From Solen grandis (lineage: Eukaryota > Mollusca > Bivalvia > Adapedonta > Solenidae): a DNA stretch of 64,000 nucleotides. Within the stretch, counting starts at the first letter, position 1; every line of letters starts with the position of its first letter. The position numbers and the translations under genes were made by a program. Below, in pieces: positions 44,545 to 56,479 of the stretch. The stretch covers positions 35,389,062 to 35,453,061 of the forward strand of contig CM037785.1 in assembly GCA_021229015.1 (NCBI GenBank), written 5' to 3'. The notes beneath the pieces are model-generated. The model saw only the letters and a program-made list of their open reading frames with translations. It was not told where the DNA came from and made no database searches.

Positions 44545-44615
44545 GTCGTTCTCTGGGATTGAACCCCGACCTCCCACCCCGAAGGCAGACGCTCTACCAC
44601 GCGACCTTGCATGCG
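44545..44615 (-). mobile_element. tRNA-like SINE head
   Basis: On the - strand 'gtcgcgtggtagagcgtctgcc' (A box) and CGGGGTTCAATCC (B box) are well kept. The acceptor arms do not pair, so this is a SINE head rather than a tRNA gene. The sequence to 45390 has no other recognised feature. Confidence 0.55.
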
Positions 44616-45574
44616 TTCAGTATGCCAAACCGTATGCAACCGGTCGCTTACATTCATCTATGGAGTTGTCTTAGGACCATAATAGCATGCTGTTCACGTT
44701 CTCCTTATGCTGTACATAGGTTTACGTCAACATCGTGGTTTTTGACACTGAGATAGTTTCATAGCTGGTTGTAAGCGTACATTAATGTTAATGAAACGTC
44801 AATTATTTTAATTTTAAAATTGTGAGACCCTTTGAAACACAAAACTCCATAATCTGTGACAATTTCATGAAGATTGAACAAAAAATAAAGCCAATAGCGA
44901 CAGAAAACATAAAAGATCATGTTTTTGAAAGTTTGATTTCCCCCAGTTTTAATGAAGTTTGACCGCTTCTAGAGGACAAACCATGCATTAACTAAATACG
45001 CCAGGCCATATATTTTGTGATATATATGTCCTGCAAATTATATGCAGCAAACAGAATTCTTCTAACTGTTCTCAAACGAAAATGGGCATGTTTGTCGTAG
45101 ACCTACTCTTATTTGCACATTTTTTGCAAAGTTCAAACATTCAACCCCTTCTAGCGGAAATATTTTCCTGTACTTGATTCATGTACATTACTGTCATTAA
45201 ATTCTTTTGGGTTGTTAACAACGAACAGAATGCTGAAAACTGCATTTGAATCAGACTTTCAACCTTACCAGCAAAAGAGAGATTTCAAGCAAAGCGCCAC
45301 CAAGCGGCAAAATGAGAAAAAAATATACCACTAAGCACATGTTCAGTTACTTATAAAGGCATTTCTAAAATTACACAACTGTACCTTTTGTCATCTGGCC
45401 GTAATCACGTGCCAAAATATAGGTGGAAGAAAAATAATAATCAAATGAAAAAAATCAATAGAATAATAGGTTTTGCACACGGAAAACCAAAAAAAAAAAA
45501 CAGAAGAAAACAACAATAAGTTTTTACACTGCGATATGCGAAAACCTAATAAAAAAGTCAACAGAAGAACACAA

Positions 45575-45608
45575 TAGGTTTTCGCCCTGCGGTAGGGGCG
45601 AAAACCTA
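45575..45608. repeat. Palindrome TAGGTTTTCGCCCT / AGGGGCGAAAACCTA
   Basis: A 14-15-bp inverted repeat with a short GCGGT loop. Similar GAAAACCTAATAA and ATAGGTTTT blocks recur at 45466-45550, so this looks like the degenerate core of a small palindromic repeat. Confidence 0.55.
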
Positions 45609-45958
45609 ATAACAATAATTACTGGTATAGAACTAATTCAAATCATTGTATTACTGGAAGAAGCCCTACGGCACTAATGGAGGACATATACACTTGAAAA
45701 GCAAATTGAAGCTTAAAAGTTCAGAATCTGTTTTGTTATGGGTGTCACTTTAGAAAATAATGATTTAATCAAGTATCACTGCACTTATGGGTGTTAATAA
45801 AATAATAAAAAAAAACAACCAAAAAAACAAAAAAAAACAAAAAAAAAAAACAACAACAACAAAAAACAAAAACAATCATAGACCTTTTACAATGAACATA
45901 ACTTTTTTTAAAGTTACTGACTGATCACTAAAATATTGTTAAGCATTAAAAAACGTCT

Positions 45959-47827
45959 TCAAAGTTCTGAATCTGTTTTGCAACGAGTGTCACTTATAAT
46001 TACTTGTTTGTCGACATCTTCATTATCTGGATCGTGTGACTGAACAAGTACAAAATCTTTCTTGGTGTTCACGCACTTTCTAGCAATACAAGATGGTACC
46101 AGTTGAGATGGTGTTAACATTAGATGTGGTTCGATGGACATTGGTCTAACAGGTTGTGTAAACCTACTGATAAATAATCCTGACGTCACTGTCACAACTA
46201 AAGTTAAAAATGCAAAGTACATGTACGATAAGGAATATAGATAATTCATGCCATACAGCGAAGTGTTCGAGATTTCAACAGAAGTAGTAGATGAAGTTAT
46301 AATTTCAACGATCTCCGTTTGATTTTCAAAGAATGGCTTAGATGTTGTATTACTAGCTGGTGAAACGTCTAGATGGCATCCTGTCAGAGGACCCGGTGGC
46401 AGAGTTGGTGTTTGTTTGCGGCCGGGTGAAAAATTAGAGCCGATTGACATCCATACCCCAAAACAGAATCCTACTAGTGTTCCAGCTAACACGCCTTTCG
46501 GTGTTGAGAACTTGATGAAGATAGACATAAAAAACAAACCTGCAATAGGGGCCATGACGGAACTAAACACGCTGACGATAATCTGAGAGACAGGACCTTT
46601 CACAAATTTTGTTAGAATTGCTACAGCAACAATGATAGATCCTCCTAAAACGACCAGTGCTTTTGAGACTCGTGTGAGCGTTGTTTCCCTTGTGTTTTGG
46701 AACCTTGGTCTGATTAAGTCTTCACAAATAACGGTTGTGGAGCTACTTAGTAACGACGATATAGTGCTAAGACAGGCACTGCACAGTGAGGCGAGAAACA
46801 CTCCACGAACCGCAGCCACATCCTGAAACATTTCTTTAACAGTATACGCCAGTATCTTGTTGGGATTTGATACAACTCCTTCTGCCAGAGGATCACATTG
46901 CCTCTGGTTGAAGTAAGCAAACGCGACAAGGCCCTCCAAGAATGCCAGAATGTGGATTAGTACAAATAGCGGCAGGATGATGTAAACCACTTTCCGTGCT
47001 TCCGAGCGTGATCTTGTAGAATTTAATCTCTGAACTGCTGGCTGTCTGATGCTTATCACACTGCAAACGAAGAATCCCCCGAAAGTTAGTGTCCAAAATG
47101 AATGGCGTTGATACGGGTCGGGATTAAAGTCGAACAGTTGAAGACGTCCACTTGGTCCATTCAGTTGTATGACTTTGTCCACGCCGCCTACAAGATATGT
47201 TCCATAGATGAGAACACCAAAAATAGAGACAAGCATCACGATACCTTGAACAACGTCTGTCATGACAACGGCTTTTAGTCCACCCAATGCAGTGTAGACA
47301 ACAGCAATTGAGCAAATCACCATAACAGCTATCCAAGACTTTACGCCCAGCATCTCTTCAACCGTCAAGGAAGTGGCAAAAAGAACGATGCCTCCGTAAA
47401 GGTAAAACGCCGTTAAGTTCAGAAATGCAGAAGCCTGTCTGACATATAAACATTTATATCGTTTTTGCAAGTACTCAGCAACGCTTGTCACTTTAAGTGG
47501 GTAAAATACTGGAATCGAGATCCATAACAGTGAGGAATAGCCAAGTAAAAGTCCAAACGTTAGTTGCCAAATACCAATCCCATACACGTACACTTCGGCT
47601 GGATATCCGAGAAAGAAGATTGAAGATTCGTAAGTCAGAACCAGCGACAAGGCAACAGGAAGAGCTTTCATTTGTCCGCCGCCAAGATGGTAATCAAGCA
47701 ATGTGTTTTTGTTCCATCCTTTTATGGTGAAAACAATGCCAATTATGAAAGACAAAGAGACCAATGCAAAAAAGCTAATGTAATCCAAAGTATCCATGAT
47801 GCCGAGGCTACCGATCCAGTTTTTCAA
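45959..47827 (-). CDS. SLC5-family sodium/solute symporter (monocarboxylate/multivitamin-transporter type), intronless
   Basis: Single uninterrupted 622-codon frame, a full-length SLC5 protein (family ~600-650). About 13 hydrophobic segments fit the LeuT-like fold of plasma-membrane Na+-coupled transporters. Signature blocks: DYHLGGGQMKALPVALSL (near 45), FFLGYPAEVYVYG, TALGGLKAVVMTDVVQG (near 180), AVQRLNS (near 265) and CLSTISSLLSSSTTVICEDL (near 350-370), the last holding Ser/Thr residues usual at the Na2 site. These resemble SLC5A8/A12/A6 (lactate, short-chain fatty acid or vitamin uptake); the substrate is not predictable. An extracellular loop near 490-525 has Asn-x-Ser/Thr sites (NTT, NQT, NTS). 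The C-terminus ends TDSEL, a possible class I PDZ ligand. The usual N-Q-x-x-V-Q-R block reads IRQPAVQR, with Arg for Asn. Absence of introns suggests a retrogene origin. Confidence 0.92.
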   Translation of the reverse strand: MKNWIGSLGIMDTLDYISFFALVSLSFIIGIVFTIKGWNKNTLLDYHLGGGQMKALPVALSLVLTYESSIFFLGYPAEVYVYGIGIWQLTFGLLLGYSSLLWISIPVFYPLKVTSVAEYLQKRYKCLYVRQASAFLNLTAFYLYGGIVLFATSLTVEEMLGVKSWIAVMVICSIAVVYTALGGLKAVVMTDVVQGIVMLVSIFGVLIYGTYLVGGVDKVIQLNGPSGRLQLFDFNPDPYQRHSFWTLTFGGFFVCSVISIRQPAVQRLNSTRSRSEARKVVYIILPLFVLIHILAFLEGLVAFAYFNQRQCDPLAEGVVSNPNKILAYTVKEMFQDVAAVRGVFLASLCSACLSTISSLLSSSTTVICEDLIRPRFQNTRETTLTRVSKALVVLGGSIIVAVAILTKFVKGPVSQIIVSVFSSVMAPIAGLFFMSIFIKFSTPKGVLAGTLVGFCFGVWMSIGSNFSPGRKQTPTLPPGPLTGCHLDVSPASNTTSKPFFENQTEIVEIITSSTTSVEISNTSLYGMNYLYSLSYMYFAFLTLVVTVTSGLFISRFTQPVRPMSIEPHLMLTPSQLVPSCIARKCVNTKKDFVLVQSHDPDNEDVDKQVIISDTRCKTDSEL

Positions 47828-48549
47828 TGTTTCACAGCTGTCAGTTAGAATACAGTTTGACGTGTGTTACTTTACGTGTGTATTTCTTGTATATACTATT
47901 CAGTACGTTTTGTGTTAATTTTGACATTGGCTAGCCTCAAACTCCGCGCAGTAGTTACCTCCCCTTACATTTGTAGATAGCCACTGCTACCACAAGTCGA
48001 TTCGGCTGATTTAGACCGGGTTTACTTTTTCATTATTTACTTTCGTTTTGATTATACATGTATCGTATCAGTTTTCTTGTATTCCACGAAAATAACAGTC
48101 ATGATTATGAAAAGTAAATAATAAGATCAAATATTAGTTTATAAAATTATGTGCGTTTGTCACATGGTTTCAACTATCATCATGTGACTTGTATGGTGGC
48201 AGTGGTTTAAGTAGCGTAGCGTGACATAACGGATGTGCGGAGTTTGGGCTGGCCGTTGGGCATACATTTTTTTTCAAACATAGCTTGTATATATTAAAAT
48301 CTGTATATTATTGACAGTGTTTCTTTACATAAAATTTCCAATTCATTGACATTTATTTCAGTAAAGATTAAGTTACATCTTTTTAGCAGTGTTAATAATA
48401 ATCAGTAGTAAACCTCCACCAAGATAAGTTCTGAACTTTGTAACATGCCCACGTTATAATGTCAAACATCATTCATGTCATATAGCTATATAAATATTAT
48501 GGCATATGAGGGGGCATATATATTTTACAATCATTTCTTGTTGAAATTT
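47828..48549. promoter_or_regulatory. Upstream region of the SLC5 gene
   Basis: The promoter of the - strand symporter must lie here. A block near 47943 (CGCGCAGTAGTTACCTCCCC) resembles the arm at 54411-54432 and is probably a dispersed repeat. No clear TATA box or transcription-factor array can be claimed. Confidence 0.35.
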
Positions 48550-48949
48550 ACAAACCTCATACCAAGTATCTAGGTTTTTCTTGGACTGACAAAATCAGGA
48601 AGACTTTTTATTACAAGTTTCTAGTATTACCATTCGGTCTGACTAGCGCCTGTTCAGTTTTTACCAAGGTTACAAGGGAAACTTGTCGTAATGTTTCTTG
48701 ATGATGGTTTCGATTGTGCTAATGATTTCCCAGTCTCTGAACAGTTAGCGACACAGATTAAGTCTAATTTGCTGCTGTCTGGATCATCCCAAATGCGACT
48801 TCATCCGAGTGAGTGCCTGTGCAAGTCCTTGAATATCTAGGTGCTATACTGAACTCCCTAGAAGGCTCAATGTCGAAACCTGAACGAAGGCTATGTAAAG
48901 CTTTGGACACGATTTCTGTCATATTTTATGCTATTAAAGTCCAAGTATC

Positions 48950-49400
48950 TTATAGAAAAATTCGAATGCACTTATAACATATATAATTCAGTTTTAATTT
49001 CATCATTGAAAGACCTTGAGAAATGCCTAATTTACAGGAAAGATTCTATTAGAAAAAATGCAAATTGCGGTCTCGTTCTATATTTAGCTCAGAACAAGGA
49101 CAGCATGAAATTAACATATAAGGGATTTTTCAGAAGTTCGTGGATTTTCTTCACATAACCTCTACTACCGTGTATTAATATTTATTCAGTCTATAGAAAA
49201 AGTCCATGAACTTCTGAAACACCCCATGTACACTCTGCCCACCTTTCTAACTATTTTGCCCTGTCTGAACAACTAAGACTTCCGGGCGAATATTTCATTA
49301 TGTGGGCTTAATTAAACATTAAGAGGTTAATCAAACATCATTTGAGGCTTTGCTAATTAGAAATTTTAAAAAAATGTATTTTACCAGCTAAAACGCACTG
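48950..49400. repeat. Insertion with hairpin within the DIRS reverse transcriptase
   Basis: The stretch separates two collinear reverse-transcriptase blocks and shows no DIRS homology. It contains TTTCAGAAGTTCGTGGATTT (49132-) and its near reverse complement AAAGTCCATGAACTTCTGAA (49198-), a ~22-bp stem with a ~45-base loop. It is probably a small non-autonomous element or a part of one. Confidence 0.5.
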
Positions 49401-49581
49401 GGACTTTAAGATACACAGACGAGTGCCAGTACACAAGATGGCTAGTATAGTCGGACAGATTATTTCTCTGTCGCTGGTATTAGGTCCTTTGTCTCCAATC
49501 ATGAGTAGGTATAATAGTTTTTTATATTCTTTTTGCTTCACATTTGGATGCTTATGTGTCTTGTGAACATAATAGATATGT

Positions 49582-50220
49582 TTGAACAGATTTAAGTGGT
49601 CAAAGATAGTATTTTCTGATGCAAGTCACAGTGGTTACTCAAGATACGATATAAACCCTATTAATGCGGTATCATATTGTCAGTGGAGAGCTGTTGAGTC
49701 AGTCCAGTCGTCAACATGGAGAGAACAAGACGCGGTATTGCGTGTCTTACAATCTTTGAGTAAAGTTTTGGCCAGCCATAGGGTAAAATGGTTTTCAGAC
49801 AAAGTGTTACATCTATCGTTAAGAAAGGGTCTATGAAAAGAGAACTTCATGACTTCAGAATTAGAATGGGCTCCAAGTTCAGAAAATGATACGGCTGATT
49901 ATTTGTCTCGTATAGTTGATAACGATGATTGGGGTATTTCGAATGAACTGTTCCAGTTACTGGAAAATTGGTTTGGCCAGTTGCAAATTGATTGGTTTGC
50001 ATCAGAACATAATGCAAAACTGACTAGATTTTTCTCTATGTTTTGGAATCCGTCTTCCACTGGCATAAATGCATTTACAAGATCATGGTATTATGAGTTA
50101 TCGGTCTTTTTGTACCGCCCATATCTATGTTGTGTAGAGTTATTCGTAAGATGGAAGTTGGATAGAGCGCTAGATGTAATTGTATTGCCATATTCGAATT
50201 CAGCTGTATTTGGCCTTTGA
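49582..50220 (+). pseudogene. DIRS pol fragment: RNase H-like domain to linker
   Basis: Two frames (49582-49836 and 49849-50220) are separated by a stop and a shift. SDASHSGYSRYDI and SSTWREQDAV are the RNase H landmarks. ELEWAPSSENDTADYLSR and DDWGISNELFQLLENWFG, then QIDWFASEHNAK, match the conserved linker of DIRS pol proteins. Confidence 0.75.
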
Positions 50221-51259
50221 TTTGCCCAAATGGCAGTTTTATTTTGAATGTCATTGACTGGATATATTTGCCAGTAAGCAAAACATACTATTTGAAATGC
50301 AAGAGTGGAAAAAAGGTATTTTTGGAAATGTTTATCTGAAATTTAGAATGATAGCAGTATGCATTGACTTCAAGGGCAACAACGTTAGTTAGAATATTAT
50401 CAAGATTTTCACTGGATTACCTCCCTTACATGAATGGTTACATTTCTTATATCAGACATGTTTCTTTTGTGAAGCGGCAACGCTTTGTCTGGTATATATA
50501 TATATTGAGAAGCGGTATATTGCTTAGAGTAAAACGCATATATAAAGGGAGGCGGCATTGCCTGTTTTAATGGCAGCGGCATCGCTCCATACTTTACGTT
50601 GTATTATGTTTTGGTTTACGTTGATTACATGATTGTTATCACTCATTTATGTGCATGCTATTTAGCTATTATTACAATTGAGTACTTAGCAGGTCATACT
50701 AAGTAATGATTAGTTTACACACCTGTTTTTTGCAGGCTCATAAGGCAGAGATTGAAGCGTTACGGGAAGTCTTGGCGGACAAATTGGACTTTATCCCGAA
50801 CTATTTCAGAAGTCAAGAGCCGGAAGAGAGTCAATACAAGTCGGAAATAGTTTTATCCGATGGAATAAATGGGCTTTGAACATTGGTTTAGGAAGCCTGC
50901 TGAGGCCTTTACTATAGCAATTTATTTGTGTTCTATAATTCAAAGTTCATCTAGTCCTGCTCCGGTTATATCAGCTTTTTATGCTATCAAATGGTTTCAC
51001 GAAATGTTTTACTGATTTAAAGTCGCCTAGTGATTCTAAATTAGTATGTAATGTGTTTGAAGCAGGAAAAAGGGTATTATCCAAGCCAGGTGTGAAAAAG
51101 GAGCATGTGATAGCAGATATTCTACTAAATATATAAATAATATTTATGAAGATTTACAATTTTAAAAGTTGTTAGCATTTGCTGGTTTTTTTATGCGCTG
51201 TTCTGAACTACTTAACATCAAAGTGTCTGATTATTGTAATTTTTGAAAATTATGAGCAT

Positions 51260-51645
51260 TTTTGTTGAAAGCAGTAAGACTGGAAAGTACAGGGATGGAA
51301 CATGAATTACAACAGCGAGGACTGGAACATGTTTGTGCCCATTGGATAATACTCAGGAAATGATAAACTGGGCGAAATTAAATCAAAGTGATCATTTATT
51401 TCGTAATTTGTGCAAAACCAAGAATGGTTATACAGTGAGAAAGTGCAACAAACAGATGTCATACACAAATTTACGTGATGAGTTTTTAAGATCACTTGCT
51501 CCACATGTCTCTGACATTATGAAATATTGTTTGCATTCATTAAGATCTGGTGGGGCATCGTGTGCAGCCAATAACGGTGTTAAAGACAGAATGTTTAAAC
51601 GTCATGGACACTGGCTGGTTGAGTCAGCCAAAGATGGATACTGAA
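51260..51645 (+). pseudogene. DIRS tyrosine recombinase C-terminal part
   Basis: CPLDNTQEMINWAKLNQSDH, then NKQMSYTNLRDEFL and the catalytic region HSLRSGGASCAANNGVKDRM, then FKRHGHWLVESAKDGY. H-x-x-R, H-G-H-W and the terminal Tyr fit the H-R-H/W-Y active-site pattern of phage-integrase-like recombinases. The first catalytic Arg region upstream is degraded. Confidence 0.75.
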
Positions 51646-51720
51646 AGACTCCTTACAGGAAAGGTTATCTGTATCATTGTCACCGGGACTTTCACTATAT
51701 GTGTATTAGACTTATAAGTT

Positions 51721-53063
51721 AAAAAGGATTAAGCTGACAGATTTGGGTTTAAGTTATGATGTATTTTGTCATATTCATTTTGATTGTACAATACAGGGGC
51801 TTTCCCGATCTTTAATATTTCATGCGGTATACCCAAGTACTATCCAGACGATTTCAAATTAAATATTGAAATGGCATTTAGTTTTTATTTTGTTCAAGGT
51901 TTCGAAATGGTAATCAGGGAATGCTTATTCGTGGGGATATGTGAAAATTGTGCATATATAAATCAAATTGGAGGGTGTAAAACCATTTATTCACGAATCT
52001 GATCATGAAACGCTCGCCATTTGGCGAAACACACGCATTTTTCCAGGTGTTAAAACCACTAGAAAGCTGTTCAACTTTAACACGACACAATCAATTAATC
52101 AAGGCTATGAAGAAATAAATCATGCTCGTTAGATATTATTATATATGAATATTTCAAAGAAAGTAGAGCGTAATTATTGAATCACTAGAAATACTGTTCA
52201 AATATAACATATATAAACAGGTATTCCCTCAGAACTAGTCCACCCGGGTTATTGAACCGTTACATAATCAAAGCGCCGACAGATTTATCGCGTTTATTTT
52301 TCAGGATCATATTTTCAAGTGATGTTATTAAGCCGAATGCTTTAAATTTTGATTTGCGTAAATAGATCGTAACAATAAAGGATGAACACAAAATTTGTTT
52401 TAACGGAAGTATTGCCCTCTTTTTCTTTCTTTACTCTCCCTATTATTTATAAGACTTAAACAAAATATGACAAACTATGGTGGCATATTTCTGCCAACCA
52501 CTTATCCACTTAGCTATGTCGAAACACTTCTGAAGAAAATGTCACATATGAAAATATTATCTGGCAAGTAGAAAATTTCAAGTTATCCACTTATGTATCT
52601 TAACAGGACTAAACTGTCTGTTAGCGCCCTTTACTGCCAACCATAAATTCACATAGGTTAACTGGATATCATGCTTTTTCCAGATACTTATGTGAAAAAA
52701 AATGCTTGTTATCCACATAATTTAACCAACCTGCAAAAAAGCACGATATCAAGTTATCTTACATGAATATATGGTTGGCAGAAGTGGGCACTAAAAGGTT
52801 GTTTTGTCTTGTTAAGATATCTAGGATGATACAGTATTTCAATCACATAGCGACGTCTAGCCAGTTTCTGTGAAATCGTAAATTTTCATGGGGCACTAAT
52901 ATTTTCGTCGATTTCATGAAGGGTTTCATTCACAAAAATCAATCCTCATGAAAACTTCATTCTCGAAAGATTCATTTTCTATTTTATCATTAGTACTAAA
53001 AATATTTGTTTAAAAATTAGGTTAGTCCTTGTATGGCCAGTTACTGTCATCAATGTATTTTTT
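51721..53063. other. Non-coding stretch
   Basis: AT-rich. Around 52470-52760 several TGCCAACCA and GTTATCCAC(A/T) motifs recur irregularly, perhaps an old tandem repeat. No gene supported. Confidence 0.45.
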
Positions 53064-53163
53064 NNNNNNNNNNNNNNNNNNNNNNNNNNNNNNNNNNNNN
53101 NNNNNNNNNNNNNNNNNNNNNNNNNNNNNNNNNNNNNNNNNNNNNNNNNNNNNNNNNNNNNNN
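53064..53163. other. Assembly gap (100 N)
   Basis: Exactly 100 undetermined bases, the conventional scaffold filler. Confidence 1.
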
Positions 53164-54405
53164 TCGTGATGTTGTAGACTATATCCTATGAAGAGCGATA
53201 ATATAACAGACTCAAAGGTATCAATCCTTTCAGAGTCCATTATCTGTAAGGAAAATCAGCACGACTGAAAACAGTCTTACACTGAAAGATATCCTTCTGT
53301 ATCTGGCCTGCCATTTCCATTTGGAGATATTGAGTCGGGTTTATGGATGTGTAAAACAATTTCTGAGGCAAGAGTGGTCATAAAGCTGATAGGGTGGAAA
53401 TAGTCTTCTGCTTATCCACAGTTGACAGGAAAGGCAACACTGCACACTTATTTGTGCAAGAACTTGCAAAAATGGACAGACACTGTTCAATGTCTAGTTG
53501 TACATAGTGTACCAGTATTTCCTGGTTTAAGTGATTCACACATTTATATGATTAGTTGATGTCCACAGTTGAAAGCCCAATCACAGAATTTGCAAAATGA
53601 CCAAATTAAACCAAAATTTTACTGGATTATAGCATGGTTTAATATGGATAACATAGCATTTTGAAAATATCTAAACTACAAATGGCATATTCTACACAAG
53701 TGACTCTTTCTCTTATATACTATGTGAATGTGTAAAAAATTATATTTTTTTGGGTTGGGGGTGGGGGAAGGAAAGAAAAAAAATAAATAAATAAGCTGCG
53801 TTAACTCATTGATAACTATAATGTTTATGTATGTGATTGTACTGCTGTTTTTTCCTAGGATGGTAACTGTTTTGAAAAGGAAATTAACAGTTTGTGTGAC
53901 TTCACCTTGATATAGCCAAAGATGCCAGATTCAGTCTTAATCAAGCTTTGAAATCATATTGATGACCTAAATATCTTGGACAAGTTCTGTTATGGCTGAT
54001 GTCAGCCATTAAGTCAGAGTTGATGATGCATTAAAGGAGTTGTAATCAAAAGGGGGCCATCTTATTTGAAGGTATGTAAAGTGCACTATTTTGACACAAT
54101 GGCCCCGTGGTCTGAAACAATTTCTTTTTCAAAATTTATTTATTGTTAACAGAGGCATTCTCCTGTTGTTTTCTATACATGCAAAATCATATTGTTATTT
54201 TAAACATCCAAATTGAAAAAAAATAAAAAAATATTGGAATTGAACCAGCTATAATTCTGTAAAATACTATAGTAGCGTTACTTAAAATTCACCAACTTAC
54301 AGCAAAATGAATGCAGTGTTTGCATTGTCATTACTTATGTGGACGATCAATATATTATTACATGTTATTGCAATTATCATTTTTTATTTTTGTCTGTTAG
54401 AAATA
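53164..54405. other. Non-coding stretch
   Basis: No motif-bearing frame or structured repeat recognised. Confidence 0.5.
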
Positions 54406-54408
54406 TCA

Positions 54409-54485
54409 ATCTCCACGCAGTTATCTCCCCTTCATTCTTTGGCATAGATACTGTACAGATAAGGGGAAGTAACCGCTGCGTGCAG
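54409..54485. repeat. Imperfect hairpin with GTTATCTCCCCTT arm
   Basis: CTCCACGCAGTTATCTCCCC (54411-) pairs with GGGGAAGTAACCGCTGCGTG (54463-54482). A related CGCAGTAGTTACCTCCCC block occurs at 47946, so the arm belongs to a dispersed family. Confidence 0.6.
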
Positions 54486-54729
54486 TTTGTAGAAATATAA
54501 CCTCCACATCTTGTCAAATCTGATTTATGTAACAAAACACACAAAAAATTGTCCTGCAAACCATGCCCCTGGCTGAAAGTTAAGCATCAGTGAGTCTTCC
54601 ATTCAGCAATAGTTGAAAAATAAATACTGCCATTGTAAAAAGCTGAAGTTGAAGAGGCAAACAGGGGGAAGGAAGCTGCTCGTCCCAAGATAAGAAAGGG
54701 AATCATTATTTTGATAATGGCATTGCTGT

Positions 54730-54946
54730 CACTGGAGCAGAAATGAGCAGATGCAGCATCTGCGAAATGGAGTTCTTGTTGAATGCAGCCAAACAACCTC
54801 ATTCTGTGATGCCGTACCCTCATTGTGCTAAAGTTACAAGAGTACTTTGGGGAAAAGATGATTACATTTTTCTCGGTTCATTATTTACAAAAGATAACAG
54901 TGCTACTTTGCCCTGCCAGTCAGAAACACAGATCAGACGCCCATAA
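54730..54946 (+). pseudogene. Unrecognised Cys-containing frame, possibly a gene fragment
   Basis: The frame reads MSRCSICEMEFLLNAAKQPH, then SVMPYPHCAKVTRVLWGKDD. Two C-x2-C/H-like pairs could be the remains of a zinc-binding segment. It is short (67 codons), with no upstream exon seen. I would not rely on it. Confidence 0.2.
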
Positions 54947-55199
54947 CCTTTGACAAATCACACTGAATTACACTTTAGGTCAAAGGATATGAATGATTGC
55001 ACTGGAAACAAACAGAACAGTTTCACCATCGTGCTTGCATGCACAGCTGATGGTGGCGAATGTTCCTAATACAGTCAGGTCTCAATATAACGACAATGTT
55101 CGATGCTTGTTTGATCCCGAGAAAAATGTTGTATTGGATTTGTCAGTATAAATTGAATTTGATTGCCCTTGTACCTGACCAGACACCAAGGCATGACAT

Positions 55200-55690
55200 G
55201 CATGAAATTATAGCTTATTATGATAAGTGGATGTTTACAATTATAGCCTATTAGGATAAGTGGATATTTACAATTATAGCTTATTAGGATAAGTGGATGT
55301 TTACTATTATGATATGTGGATGTTTACAATTATAGCTTATTAGGATATGTGGATGTTTATGATTATAGCTTATTATGATATGTGGATGTTTATGATTATA
55401 GCTTATTAGGATATGTGGATGTTTACAATTATAGCTTATTAGGATATGTGGATGTTTATGATTATAGCTTATTAGGATATGTGGATGTTTACAATTATAG
55501 CTTATTATGATATGTGGATGTTTACAATTATAGCTTATTAGGATATGTGGATGTTTATGATTATAGCTTATTATGATATGTGGATGTTTACAATTATAGC
55601 TTATTATGATATGTGGATGTTTACAATTATAGCCTATTATGATATGTGGATGTTTACAATTATAGCTTATTTTGATAAGTGGATGTTTAC
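55200..55690 (+). repeat. 33-bp minisatellite, about 15 units
   Basis: The unit is TAGCTTATTAGGATATGTGG followed by ATGTTTACAATTA, with interchangeable variants at a few positions (GG/TG, ACA/ATG). The period of 33 keeps a - strand frame of 138 codons open with an 11-residue repeat (KHPHIIISYNC). Confidence 0.9.
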
Positions 55691-56434
55691 AATTTTGCAT
55701 TGAATATATGAAATTTATTACCAGATTAAAATAAGTTTACATTTGTTGTAAACTTAAGCACTATAAAATCCCCGAGACTTAAAAGAAGTTGAAAGTGACC
55801 AGGCAGAGTCCAAATATTTGGCATTAACTGTTTGTTGTTCTATGTAATGGAAAACATCTTTCATAGCATTTTTGCCACATATTTACAATCCACTCTGTTA
55901 TCACCACCACCATAGTCATCATGTGAAGTGAGACATAATTGTTAGAAACTTAACAACTGAACTTTCATAGATTTTGATCCTTTTTGGATTTCAACTAAGT
56001 TTTTTTGTATCACCTCACTTTTTCACTGAGCCCTTTCTTGTATTGCTTTGAAACTAGAATACGTTAGGTTTAACCTATATTTAGAACACACATAGTAATG
56101 TAACATTGAAAGTGAGGTAAACAAATAGAAAAACACACAAGCATGTCATAGACACATTATACATGCAACATTAATATACAGTCAAACCTGAACAATGTCG
56201 GCCAGGGGAAAATGGAAAAGTGGCCTTTGTTCACAGGTGACCTTTGTTCGGAGAGTCAGTTAAGATTTGATCATATGATCAGTAATGAAGATAGATGGAT
56301 GGATGGGTGGGTGGGATGGGATGGGATGGATTCCTCAAGTCTTACTTTCTTGTGTGTGTGTGTGTGTGTGTGTGTGAAGGGTTAACGATGAATATTTATA
56401 TTTAATATTTGGTCATTCATACCCCCCCACACAC

Positions 56435-56479
<45 letters not shown>

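Larger units (their letters stand above)
48550..51720 (+). mobile_element. Degenerate DIRS-type (tyrosine recombinase) retrotransposon
   Basis: Blocks run in DIRS order on the + strand. The reverse transcriptase has KYLGFSWTDKIRK (~48565), VLPFGLTSACSVFTKV (~48630), VVMFLDDGFD (~48690, polymerase motif with DD), EYLGAILNSLEG and VGQIISLSLVLGPLSPIMSR (49450-49515). The RNase H-like region has IVFSDASHSGYSRYD (~49610) and STWREQDAVLRVLQSL, followed by ADYLSRIVDNDDWG and IDWFASEHNAKLTRFFS. The recombinase end has LHSLRSGGASCAANNGV and DRMFKRHGHWLVESAKDGY (~51530-51645). DIRS elements integrate through the recombinase and lack a DDE integrase. Many frameshifts and an insertion at about 48950-49400 show that this copy is dead. 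Terminal repeats were not identified. Confidence 0.8.

Noticed and set aside
44545..44615. tRNA gene
   Set aside because: A and B boxes are present but the acceptor and anticodon arms cannot be folded; treated as a SINE head.
46632..47730. Several frames opposite to or overlapping the transporter
   Set aside because: Shadow frames of the SLC5 gene, which is continuous and family-matched.
55284..55700. 138-codon - strand frame with 11-residue repeats
   Set aside because: It is produced by a 33-bp minisatellite whose period is a multiple of three; no start context or non-repeat part supports a gene.
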